A DNA stretch of 64,000 nt from Scatophagus argus (taxonomy: Eukaryota; Chordata; Actinopteri; Scatophagidae): NCBI RefSeq assembly GCF_020382885.2, contig NC_058504.1:14643019-14707018 (forward strand), in the 5' to 3' direction. The first letter of the stretch is position 1, and each line of letters starts with the position of its first letter. The notes beneath the pieces are model-generated. The model was not told the origin of the DNA, searched no databases, and was given only the letters and a program-made list of their open reading frames with translations. A program made the translations under genes and the position numbers. Of the stretch, positions 40,801 to 53,749 are shown piece by piece.

Positions 40801-43647
40801 TTTGAGAAGCAGATGGCTTTGGGTCAAAATACAAATTAAACTGCATTATAGCCTCCTGTCATGCACAATATCAACATGAAATTGGTCTTTTTCTTTTCTT
40901 TTTTTATTTTGCTCATTATTTATTTTTAGCCTCTCAAGTTTCAGCATAGATTACACGACTGAGACACAGAGCTCCTCTGCCATTAAAGAAATAGTCATCG
41001 GACACCCTTGATGAGTCATTTTTGAGGCACAGATAAAAACAAACACACTAATGTCTGGCAAGAAACCCAATGACATTTGGATTTGAGTTTGTCATAGTCC
41101 TTTGCCTTCAGTCCCCATCTTGTCCTACTTTCCTGTCATTTAAAAGCTTATAATGAGTGAAAATATGTCATTTTAATCTAATATCCAGGCAGCTGTATTC
41201 CCATAAAGCTCTGACCTCTCTCAGGCATGAAGACAAACATCCCTGCTTTCATTAGAGATGAAGGGGAGTTTGAGGATAGTCTGTGTGACACGCCCGCATG
41301 CCTCTGCACAGAACTCGGCTCCCTCTCTCTCTGTTATTTATGAGAAGTGCACAGCCTGAGCCTGGTCTGAAGACCAACCCCAGTCTTTCAGTGTGGTTGA
41401 AATATGATCTGTAAGTCAGGCTGTATAGATCTGAGAAAAACACACTGCAATCAATGGCTTTCCTGAAAAGGTACCGACGGGTATTATACACTTGTTTAAG
41501 TGGTACCCATGAATGACTGTGTTTCCTGACAAGGCTCTTAGTTGTTTCCTGTCTTGGTTCCAAAGGGGACATCAAAGTTTGACACTACACTACATCTCAT
41601 TATTCAAAACATACAACTTGAGGCTGGATTCTTTGTCACGCGTATTTGTTTTTGCATTAAAGGTTGTATGGTAGCAGTCATTTCCATGTCCATGCACCAT
41701 TTAGAGAAATTGTTGCATAAAAAATGCAGACTCAGGTGCTTCTCATCCTGTCAGCAGCTTTGATACAATTCTCCTGTGTAGCCTAAAATTTTTATGACAC
41801 TATTATTGGGTGTTGGCTAGTTTCCTAAACGGGTTGCCCCTCTGGACTACAGCATCCATCCATTTAGAAACAATGCTCAGCTTCCCTCCTCTTTATCCTC
41901 CTCACTAAAGAGCCTGCATCCATTTGCCTGGTGCTGCTCATCTGCTGGATTCAGCTTGATTCATTTTCTGTGGGGGGAAATTGGTGCACTGATTGGCCTC
42001 TTTACTCATGGATTAGCCATTAAAAAGCTGTTAGTGACTCTCTCACTATCAGCCCAATGCAATCATCGCACCAGAGATAAGGTCATTATTACAGTGCGCA
42101 CACAGAGGTTAAAATCCCCCTTGAACTCTGTTCAGTATAAATTGGTGCATACACTGGAAGGAGGTAATGGACAAATTATTGCTCCCTCTGAGATATCATT
42201 GCTATTGAGTCTGTATCATCACACTGGAAAAAGCCATTAAGAGGTTTTTAAAGTCTCTGTACATTAGTTTATTTCTCATACACTGATGTTTATATTACAG
42301 CAAATACAGGCATTTTCAGCACGTTTATCTGTTAGTACATCTAAATGAGACCATAGTTCAAGATATTTTTGGAACTGAAAGACAACTATAGCGTTTGCTT
42401 TAACGCTTCACAAGCCAGCGAGCGATACAATACAGTATTGCTAGCTCATAATTAGCAGTGTAGGAGGATGTGAGATGGCACAAGAAGTAGGTACAAGAGG
42501 AAGAATGAAGACTAATAAACAAGTACAAGCTCCCCATCTAAACTTCATGACAGGAGGTTAGGGCGCCTGCAGGTACATTTGTTCACTACACTCTTCACTG
42601 ACCCTATTCTGTTACTATCTAAGATAAATTATACTCTGTGTTTACCTGCTTTTCTACCGTGTTGCCTCCCTAAAGGTAGAAAGTGCCTTGTCGACTTATT
42701 TGACTGAGTGTTATGAAAATAAAAAAAAAATAATACACCACTTTATTAATAATAGGCAGTCAGGTTGCAGGTCTAATAAGAAACCAAGCCGCTGCAAGGC
42801 AGCATTGCTTTGGCTTCAAGACAAGCTTGGCTTTTGGAAATGGGAAAGGTCTTTTGGGAAGTGCCACTGAGCTCTGGGGTTCTCCTTATCAGAGGAAGCA
42901 ATGTGAGCAGCCCACCAGCTCTTTGAGATTCAGCAATTAAATGTCAAATTCAATAACTTGCATGTTCTTACATCAATGCCCACACACACACTTTGTATGA
43001 TGCTGAACTGCTGTATAGTCATTTGTCAGTATTTGCTTGATCAGTGCGACTGTTTCTTTTGATTACAGCATGAATCTGTCACCACACAGATAGAAGGGAC
43101 ATTCATTTACAGTGTGTTTCTTCCTTTCTGCAAGACAGAGAATCTACTGCATGTGGGCAACAACTGACAGATGTGTTTGTGTATGTGTTCTCTAGGAGGG
43201 CCCTCGAGGTGGTTGTCCTCTCACTGTGACTGCTGCTGCAAGAGCCACAAAAGCGAGCGTGAGGGAGAGAGTGGCACTTCCTTCAACGAGCTCTCCACTT
43301 CCTGTTCTGAAACCCAATCGGAAGCCAGCTCCCCTCATGGAACCGTGATCTGTGGCCCTGTGAGCCACCGGTCCAATGTCCAGACGCTGGACCGTACCAT
43401 GCCTAAAGGACCGGTTCACATGCTGCAGCAAGCAGAGATGCGCCGCAAGACTGACATGCTACGCGTGAGAACCTTTGGGGTCCGTGAACGGGAGGCGGCA
43501 AAGAGGAAAGCTAACAAGGAGAAGATGACCCCAGAACAAGAGCTGGAGAAATGCATCCAGGACTTCCGCCGGATTAGGATTCCTGATCGCTTTCCAGAGA
43601 GGAAGTACATGTGGCAATCAGAGCTTCTGAGAAAGTACCGTCTCTAA
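34050..43647 (+). CDS. kctd16: BTB/POZ potassium-channel-tetramerisation-domain protein KCTD16, complete, two coding exons
   Basis: Exons 34050-34872 and 43196-43647 join in frame (TACC/GAGGG) to 424 residues; human KCTD16 has 428. Known role: an auxiliary subunit of GABA-B receptors that binds the GABBR2 tail as a BTB oligomer and tunes G-protein signalling. Order: T1/BTB domain from about residue 24 ([40 protein letters not shown]), the H1 domain at about 170-274 (ITVAFKG, AKEVFGDALNE, YLKFRHLERAFDMLSESGFH), a Cys-rich link SHCDCCCK, and a C-terminal H2-like region ending IPDRFPERKYMWQSELLRKY. The H2-like C-terminus distinguishes KCTD16 and KCTD8 from KCTD12; the SRWLSSHCDCCCK link and synteny favour KCTD16. 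The start at 34050 has a Kozak-like AAAATGG and matches the conserved MALS start. An in-frame upstream ATG (33954) would add 32 unconserved residues. Confidence 0.95.
35893..36350. repeat. Purine-rich (GA-rich) strand-asymmetric tract
   Basis: Over about 450 bases the plus strand is overwhelmingly A and G, with few pyrimidines (aggaggaggatgaaatagga, gagaggagaggaaaatc). This explains three overlapping Ser/Leu/Pro-rich minus-strand ORFs, which I do not call genes. Confidence 0.75.
37290..37640. repeat. Degenerate tandem repeat, unit near 'aagtcaaaattatgagataa'
   Basis: Words of the type gtcaaaattatgagataa, gtcgagattattgaga, gttaaaattatgagataaaa and gtccaagttatgaaataaa recur every ~18-40 bases, with indels. 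I recognise the motif as a common teleost intronic satellite-like sequence. Confidence 0.65.
40645..40735. repeat. AT-rich palindromic simple sequence
   Basis: About 90 bases almost entirely A/T, with self-complementary words such as attatattattatataat. Likely cruciform-prone, with no coding value. Confidence 0.7.
43196..43647 (+). CDS. kctd16: kctd16 coding exon 2 (C-terminal region)
   Basis: 452 bp after acceptor tgttctctag. It encodes GPSRWLSSHCDCCCKSHKSE, a Ser-rich stretch, and the basic/acidic C-terminal domain ending KYRL then TAA. The first two bases complete the split codon. Confidence 0.94.
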
Positions 43648-44515
43648 ATACGAGTGTGAAGAAGGAGAAAGAGAAGCTGACGATGATGATGGTGATGATG
43701 ATGATGATGATGGTGCTATGCCAACATCAATGAAGAGTATTGACTGCATAGGCAATAGACTGCACCCTCTAAGACACACACTGTATTAGAAAAAACAAAA
43801 CAAAAACAAACTATGGCCACTTTCCCGCCAGCATGACTAGCTGAGCACACAACGTACAAGGCAGTGTGAGTCCTTGATTTGTGAAGTATGCACAGTGTTG
43901 TGTATGATATGCACATTCGTACATCAGGTTGGGGCTTACATCAATAACCCTGTTCTCACTTTAGAGCCGAGAACCAGTCGTACTAAAGGCTACTATATCA
44001 CTAGCTGAAGCAACAGAGCAACCTCAGGGGCAACATCATTTCAGTCCATCGAACTACCACATACTGTATGTGCAATCGCCCACAATAGCTGTTTTTTGTT
44101 TTTTTATTTTTTAAAAAATGGATGTACCCAAATGGTGCTGTGAGTTAGCAATGGAATATCACTTAACTCCACAGATAACAAATATACTTATTGTAGGCAT
44201 TGATAACGGCACTGCATGTCATTTCACTCTTAGAATAATTATGCAATATCAAACTAAAACTGAAACTACCAAACTAAATTCACTCTTTTGTGTGATGGGT
44301 AAAAATGGTGTGTTATGACAGAGACTAAATTAAATGAGGAAAGCACTGCCCATAGATCTCTTTGCCATTGTAAAACTTTTTTGTCCAATATTGTCATTAT
44401 ATGTTCAATAGATGATGTTGTGTAGATAGAGTATTTAACGCCAATGGATATTTAACTAATCCTTGATTGTAAGTGTGCAAAAAAAAAGCTAATAAATGGG
44501 TCAGAATTGTACTTA
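43648..44515 (+). other. kctd16: kctd16 3' UTR
   Basis: Sequence after the TAA: a GAT/GGT trinucleotide run at 43681-43713, then AT-rich non-coding sequence to AATAAA at 44491-44496. A longer UTR cannot be excluded. Confidence 0.5.
44491..44496 (+). terminator. kctd16: Candidate polyadenylation signal AATAAA for kctd16
   Basis: The hexamer follows an A-rich run, 840 nt after the stop. T-rich sequence lies about 70 bases further on. Confidence 0.45.
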
Positions 44516-47500
44516 CTCATGTTGGATGTTCTTGTTTCCTTCAGTATGTTTAGATTCACATGAAAATTACATTTTTTTTCAACTTGTCATGACCATGAAC
44601 AGTGAGTGTCCAGTCATAGCTTGACCAACCCCACACAAAACTGGTGTTATTTAAAAAGTGAATATGATCCCTCCTTGTTGACAGTTTTAGTATGCGGCTC
44701 ATCCTCTTGAAGGGATCTCAGAGAAACGTAACAGAACCATGGCTGTGTACCACAGGCACCATTTATAGAGAGACAACTATTTTTAGTGAACAGATTTGTG
44801 CAGTGTTGCCATTGCATCTGTAAGGAGTGAGGCTTGGGGACTGGATTGCTGCAACCCCAAAAACAGTCCATGTGGTGATGGATGAAAAACCTTCACTCTA
44901 GGGACAGTGAGTGTCCTCAAACACAAGTTAAAGGGAAAACACTTTGCTTGGTGATATAGTTTGCTCTTTATGTAGAAATGCATATGACAATAACCAGATT
45001 ATAAAACACCACTATAGTCCCATTACCTTTGTCAGCTAAGGCATAAATGCAGACTGAGACCTCTAATCCTGGGCATCCAACACCCATATGTTACAAAAAA
45101 GAAAGTTTAAATAATCCCTTTTTATGTCCCTATTTAGTTGCTATTTAACTATGGAGAGGTGTAGGTTACAATAAGTGTGTACTTATGATGTACTTTGAGA
45201 AACTCATATAAAAGGGCATAAAATTATTAATACCCTAGCAGAAAATAACACAGCAAAAACCTTGAAAGGGACTGTAACATAATAAATTTGTCAGGGATAA
45301 AGTGGCCATTCTTCCTTCACTCAGCAGCAGGACCTGTATCTCTTCCTCTCAGCCTCCATTCAAAAGGAAAACAGCATGAAATCTCTTGGTTTGAAATCCA
45401 ATGCCCCTTTCCTGGTCTTTGAAAACCAGATCCGCTTTGCATGGCATTTTGCCTCGCACTTTGCACAATCTGAATCCTAATACCCCAATGAAAAATCGAT
45501 GAATCTGTTTTTGCATATCAAATGTACACAACGTCACGACATTGCCTGGCCTGGCCTGACCCAGGTGACCTTGCTGACCTATCTCACAGAACCACCTTAA
45601 CACAGTGCTTTTCTTACAGATCAATAGCCTCAGATCCTGGCCCCGGCCTTACAGTCTTTACAGACGATCGATAATCAACATCCTCCTCTTGGATGCAAGT
45701 AACATTAAATCTTCAATCAAAAAACAGCACTGCCACCACTAGCTGCCCTCAATTATCTGGCAGGGTTGCCTGCAGGCCTTCCATTTCCCACAACAGCTTT
45801 CTTTAGCATGAGACAGGTCTGACAGCATAATTACAGCCCTTGTATTAGAAAATTACTGCAAAGCCTGTGGATCCAAGAGTGGGAGAATTACCCTGCTTAT
45901 CAGATATTACAAGACCAGAAAATACTGTTATTCACACATGGAATAATAGAGGCACGATGTAAAACCAAGCAAACAGGATTTAATTTTTCATACAATGAAT
46001 TTAAGGATTAGATTCTGTTTTACACAAGGCTTGGAGAGACTGTAGAGACTGTAATTCACTTTCCCTGACGTTATAAATCCAAGGTGATAACCGATGTTTT
46101 TGTTGCAATGTGGAAGATGTCTGTGAGGCACAGGATAATTTTTGCTAAGCTTGACATCTGGAATAGAAAGATGAAGCATGCAATTTATCTCTTTCCTTTA
46201 AAAAAAAAAAAAAAAATCCAAACTCTTACTGGGAGAGATCGTGTTGCCTGCAGCACATCTCCATAAATATCCAAGAACAACATATTTTTTCTGCTCACTC
46301 ATCTAATTTTAGATGACTGACATCTCAGAGTTTGATAAACACTGGGGAAGTGAGTGGAAATGTGGCTGACTAACCGGGAGACTTAAGATCTTTTTCCTCA
46401 TGTTCATAACTTTGTGAGTTGCATATTTATTTTTTCACGGTGGTAAAAAGGGCACAGTTTATAAAAAGATGTGTAAATGTTTTTAGCTCACTGGAAATCT
46501 TATAGTGGTTCAAACCAGGAAAATAGTTTTATGAATTGTTTTTTTAAAAATGGGAAGTATTTAATTACTGTCACAACCCCAGGACACAGTTGTCACATTG
46601 TGTTAGTTAATCTATTTATTTGTTAAAACATAAATATAATATAGACCTTTTTGACTGTTAACATGGTCAATTTCTCCTTTTCACTCCCTTTTAAGCCACA
46701 TTGTGCTCTGAGCTGTGGTTATGCTAAACCTACATACTGTTTTTTCTTTCATAGGGAGCCTGCAGGGACATATAGTTAGAGAAATGGGAGCCAATTTACA
46801 GCCTTGAAGCACATTTGGGGTCTTGCTCTGGCCTGATTCTGCCAAGTCCAGTGTGTGGAAATGCCATTGGAACGGATTACAAATGAATCCAGGGGGAGAA
46901 ATGACAAAATCATGGTAAATGTCATCACCACCACTCCCTGCAAAAAAGTGGGAGCGATATCCTGCATGGTGGGACCTCCCTGTTAGAATGCAAATGGAAA
47001 ATTTCCCTGCTAGAATGCAAAAAAAAAAAAAAAAATGTCTGTGGGACCCCCATCTGTTTTCATCTCATCCCCACTTTACCTTTTTCTGCCTTTCACTAAC
47101 CATTAGGCATTTTAAAACTCTGTTCTCCTCTATTATGTGGAGATGGTGGACATGGATAGAACCTCACAAATATGCAAAAGTGGTAATATACAGTACACTC
47201 AGTTGTTAGTTTAACGTGTATGCTTAGCTAAATCTAATGTAAGCAATGTTATACAACAGTCCTGCAATACACCCTACCTTTATGAAGGTTATAATTTTTA
47301 GTTTTTGTTAAACCTGTTTTGGATTGGTGTTGATTCAATTGTCTGATCATTTTGGTTACTGTCTAACTGTATTGCTCTTAGAGGCATATGTAGTACTTTG
47401 GCTGTCTCATCAACCACAGCACTAAAACCACCTGCCTAATATTTTGTAGGTCCCCTTTGTAGGAGGAAATGGCGCAGGACGTATCGTGTATATAACGACA

Positions 47501-49905
47501 GGTGTCAGTCAATAGTGCTGGCACTGAGTCCAGAGTGAGTCTACTTTTGCACTCCTTTGGCGCCATATCTTCTCCCTCAGCTCACTGCTCTGGCGCCACC
47601 ACACAATAATTCATCTCCTCCTTCGACAACCACAGTCAGCATTACAGTTAGTGATCTGTATTATCTGTACAAATCCATGCATTCTTGGATATTCATCCAG
47701 ACTCCTGTGGGATCCGTTCAGGGCCTTCCTCTGTACAAAAACAAAGCTCTGAATCCAGGTGCAAAACTCTTAATTGGGCAAAACATCCAGGGGTCCTTGA
47801 GCAACGAGTGGAATAGAGTGGAGAACCAATTGAGGAGGTATGCTCACCTGGGCTCCCCGTGGGACAGAGGGGCTCTTCGGCAGGTGTAAGAAAGAGAGAA
47901 AAATGAGGGTGCAAACAGGGAAGTCACTCCACTGCCTTGTTATGAGGTCAGTCAAGTGAACTTGAAGCTCCACAGCATTTGCGCAGGTCTTCATAAAGTT
48001 TTTTTTCCCTCAAACATTTCCTCTTGGCAGCTGTAAGGAGACTGATTTACAGCCAAAGTGTCTTCTACTCGTCATTTCCCCCCTCATTACCTTATCCCTT
48101 TCTCAAGGACTGCTCTGGAGAATATACAGGCTCAATTAAGCTGTTCTGACCGGAAATCCCATTGCTCATAAATCACCTCCAAGGGCTACTGATCAGTGCT
48201 GTTACACTGCTGAGTAAAAGAGCTCACAGTGGTGTGGGCTGCTTAGCAGGGCAGTGGCTATTATAAATCAAAAGAAGTGTACAGACTATGTTGCAGAAGA
48301 TAAAATACTGTTGGACATCCTTTTATAAATCTGGAAAATAATCACAGATTGTCTGTGAGCTGTGATATCAGACAATGAATACAGAAGGACAGGTGAACAG
48401 TTATGATGTTATGGGAGAATGGATGAGAACTTACTCAAATTCTGGTACATAGCCAGTCTGTTAGGAGACTGAAGTTATGGCAAGAACCTTTTACAGTTTT
48501 CATTTTATGATGAACTTTCTGAGGATGTTATATCAGAGGAGTTTCTGTTGAGCCAGAATCTGCACATTCAAAACGTGCTGTACTCAGCTAACGTGTCGGC
48601 CTATTAAATAAACAGAAGACATACATCGTCTTAATCCCTCCGAACATTTTCCCACTGCTGTGCAATTAGGATAGGATTCCTGAACCACACCTTGAGGTGT
48701 TGCTGCTTTATACAACATCCTCAAATCAGAGTAACCCATTTTTAGCATACAAGCAAGATAAAGACTGTTTCCTGTTAATTTCTTTCATGCCTTTTAACGA
48801 GGGCCTAGGGAGAAACCCAGCCCTGAATGCATTACAGAGCTAATACTGTATAAGAAAATAATCTCAGTATTAAATTTAACCATTCAATTTGACTCAACGG
48901 AGGGGGTTCACATTTAATAAAACAAATCCTTCATACAACTTGTAGGATGTTAGCTGAAACTCACTCATACTACAAAAATAATTGTTGGAGATCTTTTTAA
49001 AGAAACCTGCTAAATTTTCTCTAACTGAAATCAGTTTCAAGTTGGAGTGAATCAGCCGTCTTGGCTGGAAGGCAGCTATCATGTGGCACAAAAAGCCACA
49101 TTGAGGAAGCTTCTCTCTCAGTCTGTCACAATTCTTTGAATGTAATCCAGTCTATTTTCAGTGGTAATCTGTTCTTTTTCAAGGATGGGGAGGGGGACAA
49201 TACAACAGAAGCTGCATTAATGCCAAATATATTTATTTTCCAGTGAAACACATTAAGCATTCTTTTCTCTGGAGAAGTAATTATCTTATTGCCACCCTCC
49301 AGTGCAAGATGACAGAATATATTTTTCAGGGGTGTCACTGACTATTTTTACAAAATCGAGTGCATTATGCATAAAAGAAACCCCTCATATTACCAGTGGA
49401 GTAGCAGATTAATCCTTCCAGAGATTAGATGTTGCACACAGATGGTGGGCATGTTGCATCCACATCAGCTGACCCTGCTACCAGGGCTCCATGATTATCA
49501 ACAGAGCACTTAACATATCTGCACAGATTACTTAAAACCATATCAGGCCTGAAAGCATCTGCAGTCAGTTTTGACAAATCAATAACAACAATGAACATCA
49601 CCAAATAAAGATATGGTGCTCAGGCTAAAAAATGAGTCTGTAAAGGGAAAAAAAGAGAACATTTTTGACATAGACTTTTGATAACAACTGAGTTAATGCC
49701 AGTTTGGGGATTCAAGGACCTAAAACTTGCACGGTGGGTTCTTTATAGACTGACTGTGGTAAATGTTTAGACTGTTTATATTTGAGGCAAACAAAAGGAC
49801 AACAATATCATCATAATCAATAATAACAACAAAAATGCAATAATTTGCAGAAACAAGATAATACACCTGTGCTAGCAGCTTTACGAGGTTGTACACAGCT
49901 TAAGC

Positions 49906-50300
49906 TAAGTAAGCTAAATGCTAATTCCAGCATGCTAACATGCTCATGATGACCAGGCTAACATGCTGATGTTTAGCAAGCATGACGTCATTTAGCATGT
50001 TAGCATGCTTAACACGACAGTACCAGTATTTGATAAATAATATGGTATAGCAGCGAAGGATGGATGGGATGGATCACCAAAATGTATAAAATTCATCATG
50101 AGGGGAACATGAATGTGCTCACCAAATTCCATGGCAATCCATTCAATAGTTATGGATACATTTCACACTGGATACATAAATGCTAACCTACAGATCGCGC
50201 AAAATAAAAAGTCAGAGGTTCGCCAAAGTCATTAAGAACACATGATCTGGGAACCATAAATGTCTGTACAAAATCTTGAGAAGTTACGGATAATTCACAA
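49906..50300. repeat. Teleost interspersed repeat with a doubled internal module
   Basis: An AGCATGCTAACATGC-rich leader (49930-50015) is followed by two related modules. 50075-50170 reads ggatcaccaaaatgtataaa...gaggggaacatgaatgtgct...ccatggcaatccattcaata. 50209-50290 reads aaaagtcagaggttcgccaa...gggaaccataaatgtctgta. I recognise the wording as an abundant fish repeat of unclear class. Confidence 0.6.
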
Positions 50301-51457
50301 AATGACTGAAAACATTAACTTGTTTGTGGCAGAACAAGAAAAATCAGGAGATCTCAAAGGTCAGTGTTTGTCTTCTGGAGATCATGAATGCCTGGTCAAC
50401 ATTTTCTGACATGTCATAAGGTTCTGAATTCATGATCCTAGATTTAGTAAAATCCTGGCTACATTATGACCTGTACTGTTCTTTCCAGATTTGTTGATCT
50501 GAATATAGTGCTACAAAGTAGGGCCAGTAAGTGGCAGTTTGCGAGAGTAAACAACACAGAGCCAAGCAGATGCTGTTTCTCTTGTAGCAATGAAAGTGTT
50601 AAGACCCCTGCTTTCTCATTAATCTCTATTGGCCTGTGTCACCACTCAGAGAGAAAGGCAAGATTACTCCCATGCCCGGTCTCAGAGTCTCATTTAGCAA
50701 CATACTCTGAGCCATTATTCAGCCATCATAGGAAAGCCACAAAACAAATGGTATTTACCTCAAAGGCCATATTACCTCAGGGGGAGGGATAGGGAGCAAG
50801 GAAGCCAAGATATGGGAAAAGGAAGTGGGAGTATAAACAAGAGTTTGAAACTCATCATGGAGCTGCAGTACATTCACTTCTTCTCCTTGTGTCAGGCTGT
50901 CATCTAAGAACATGACAAATGGCTGAAATGAGCCAGAGACGGATCTGACACAGATGTCTGACATCACCATCTAATCCTTCACTACGCTCTGGAAATGATG
51001 GGATGGACTTGCCATGGCAACAAACTCAAAAATAATCCTGCAGACTCTGAAAGCCTGGGTGATTGGGTTTGATTTTGACTCTGGTATAAAATCACAGCTT
51101 CAGCACCAAAGAATGACTGATTTTCCAAATTAGAGCACTGTTAATTAGTCTTGTGAAGACAGCCCACAGTGTATCACAGTCCACAATCAAAGAGCTTACA
51201 TGTGTGGCTTTAACTTACAAGCTTCTTATGCAGCTGAACCAAAGCTTAGCATCAAAAGTAAAACTGATTAAATCTCTACTATAGCACTGTCCATCATTTG
51301 TTTTATGTCTCAAGTCTTATTTTGCAGGGGGAATTATCAGCATCTGGCCAGTCATTTTTGAAGTCAAAAGACATGAGTCCAAATAAGAAAAGTCAAGGTG
51401 AAAGAGGAGGAAAGATGAGTGTATTAAGAGATAGGCAGGAGGTGAGCGATACTGTGT

Positions 51458-51460
<3 letters not shown>

Positions 51461-51502
<42 letters not shown>

Positions 51503-51815
51503 CAGAGATGCATATTCCTGTAGTTGTGAGGACAAAAATCTGTTTGCACAATCACATTGTGGGGACCCACCTTACTTATGGGGACAAAATGCAAGTCTCC
51601 ACAACATAAATCATTAAATATTCAGATGAAGCCTTGCTTTAAAGCTAGGCTGAGGTCAGGGATAAGTTATGGTAAGGATTAGGATTAGACAAGTAATGTT
51701 TATTGTTATGGTTAGGTGGTGGTTATGCCGCCAGGAAATGAATGTACGTCTGTGTAATGTCCCCAAAAGTGATGGAAACAAGAGTGCGTGTGTGTGTGTG
51801 TATGTGTGAGTGTGA
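51461..51815. repeat. Interspersed repeat bounded by (TG)n at both ends
   Basis: (GT)20 lies at 51461-51500 and a second GT-rich run at about 51786-51815. Between them are cattgtggggacccacctta, atggggacaaaatgcaagtc, a ggttagg/taaggattagga-type stretch and atgtccccaaaagtgatgg. This layout (TG run, 'tggggac' words, ggttaggg-like core, 'gtcccca', TG run) is a familiar teleost repeat. Confidence 0.6.
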
Positions 51816-52095
51816 TAAATCCAGAGTCTGGGTGCCAGCCATAATCCAGGGACAGGTCTGCTGTGTGATTAACTTTAGATAAAGGAGACTACAGGCCTGG
51901 CCAGGCAAGATCAGAGCTCCTTGAGGAAACAGAGACGAGACTTACATGCAGAAAGAAGAGAACCTCATTCTTTCAGAAAACAACACACATACAGTGATTA
52001 GAAATCCACATTTTAGACTTGTGGTTTTGCTAAATCGCAGGGAGGAAAACACTCACGCCATGACAGAAAGTGGATATGACAAAACAGCATTCCGT

Positions 52096-52126
<31 letters not shown>

Positions 52127-53749
52127 ATGAGAGAGAGAGGGAGGGAGTGAGAAGGCTTTGAGCAAATGCTTAAACCCCTCTAAGGGACTGGTGACATTTC
52201 TCAGTTTTGTGCAGCATACAGATTATATCCATGGTTTAACAGGAGTCGTGATCTGGCCTCCAGATGTCATTTGGTATCACCTTAATCACTTCTGACACAC
52301 TTTTCATCACTACCATGACCCGCATCCACCACTTATCTAATAGGATAGTGAAGCGTGACTGACAGAGGAGTTTTCCTACTATTTTAATATTTTCAAAATT
52401 TTTCACGTTCTTTATATACTTGCCTTTACTTGCATCTTCAACCTTAACTTTCCAGTCATCCCACATCCCAACAGGTAATGTCCTTAACTGTAATTTTACC
52501 GGAGTGCTGCATCGCAGATGTACACAGATGTCCCTCGATGTACATGAATACCGATGAGGCGAGGAGAGAAGGGAAGAGGTTGCGTAACGTATTCTGAGTG
52601 TTCCGAGTCTTTCTACAAAATTGATACCGAGCAAACAGTGTGACACATGTATCTGCCTACTGAATGGGAATTACACACACACAAAAGCACATCAAAGGGT
52701 GTGATTGAGGGGGTTTGTTCCACAGGAGATGAGTGAAAGAAACTCAGCCAGTCATTTCAGCTATGAATTACTTTCATCATCCGCAAACATACGGCAGGCC
52801 ATAATAATCATGTTACTGCGTTTACTTTGTGAAAGAGAATTTTCCTGTTCACCCAGTCTTGAGGGACGGTAAATAGAGGTTGCATCTTTTCTTATTCATA
52901 GGCCATGCGGCATACATGCATAAAGGCCTGCTTGATTTCTGTCCTTCATGGAAAACCTTTGAATTGGTGCTCTGCAGAAGTACAAAAACCTTTTGACATG
53001 TTGCTCTACTTAAAAGATAAGACTGGCGTGATTCTGTATTTTTCTTATTGTCAACGACTACCATGAAAAGAAAAAAAGGAACAGCAATGCTTTAGTCCAC
53101 CTCTTCATCCTGTCTGTGCCACTCAGTCCCAAGCTCATTTGTTCCTCCTGAATCTTTTAAAACTGATAACAAAGGTATAGATACATTTTTTTTTTTTTTT
53201 ACAAAGTTTACAAAGCTATTTTAAAGACTTAAAATTTAACTGTAGGTTTTCACTAACATCACTCAAACAGGTGAAAATTGTCTGTTTGCTGGTTTGGTTG
53301 CCAGGACATTCTATGAAGAACTGACTCAAAATGAACAAAATTAATGTCTTATTCCTTTAGATAAAGGAACCTGCTAAATATTCCTAGAAGTTATGTCTAC
53401 ATTGAACAATTCTATGCAGGAAGTAGTTTGCCATTAATGTGGCAAAAGTCGTAGATGGATGGGCGTGTAGCAAATTCCAAGGATGCTGGAGTTTGCCGTG
53501 TGCAAATATTACCAAATGCGAAGCCTCCATTTCTGATGTTGTTATCTGTTGATATGATTGGAAGCGTCACCAATCCAATGGTGCAGCAATGGTGAATAGT
53601 TTTTGGTCAACGCAGGAAAAATCTCAGGCTTTAGCTACACAGACAAAACTAGCTGTAACAATTAACTGTTGGAGTAATAGCGGCTTTTTTCTTCTCACGC
53701 TGCAAAAACGTTGTATTTTGAACTTGCCAAACAGACCATTGTCAGATAC

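Larger units (their letters stand above)
34873..43195. other. kctd16 intron (8.3 kb)
   Basis: No nested gene is recognised. It contains a purine-rich tract at 35893-36350, a degenerate 'gtcaaaattatgagata' tandem repeat at 37290-37640, an (AAAT)n run near 37628-37650 and an AT palindromic patch at 40645-40735. Low-repeat patches rich in ATTA and octamer-like words (for example 37780-37990 and 41940-42240) could be conserved non-coding elements; comparison is required. Confidence 0.55.

Noticed and set aside
43192..43610. Minus-strand ORFs opposite kctd16 exon 2
   Set aside because: Antisense shadows of a well-supported coding exon.
50466..50792. 108-codon plus-strand ORF
   Set aside because: No recognisable domain. 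It lies shortly after the teleost repeat and may itself be repeat-derived.
52236..52646. 136-codon minus-strand ORF in the kctd16-sh3rf2 interval
   Set aside because: No domain, no clear promoter or splice context, ordinary intergenic composition. I could not relate it to PRELID2, GRXCR2 or a transposon protein.
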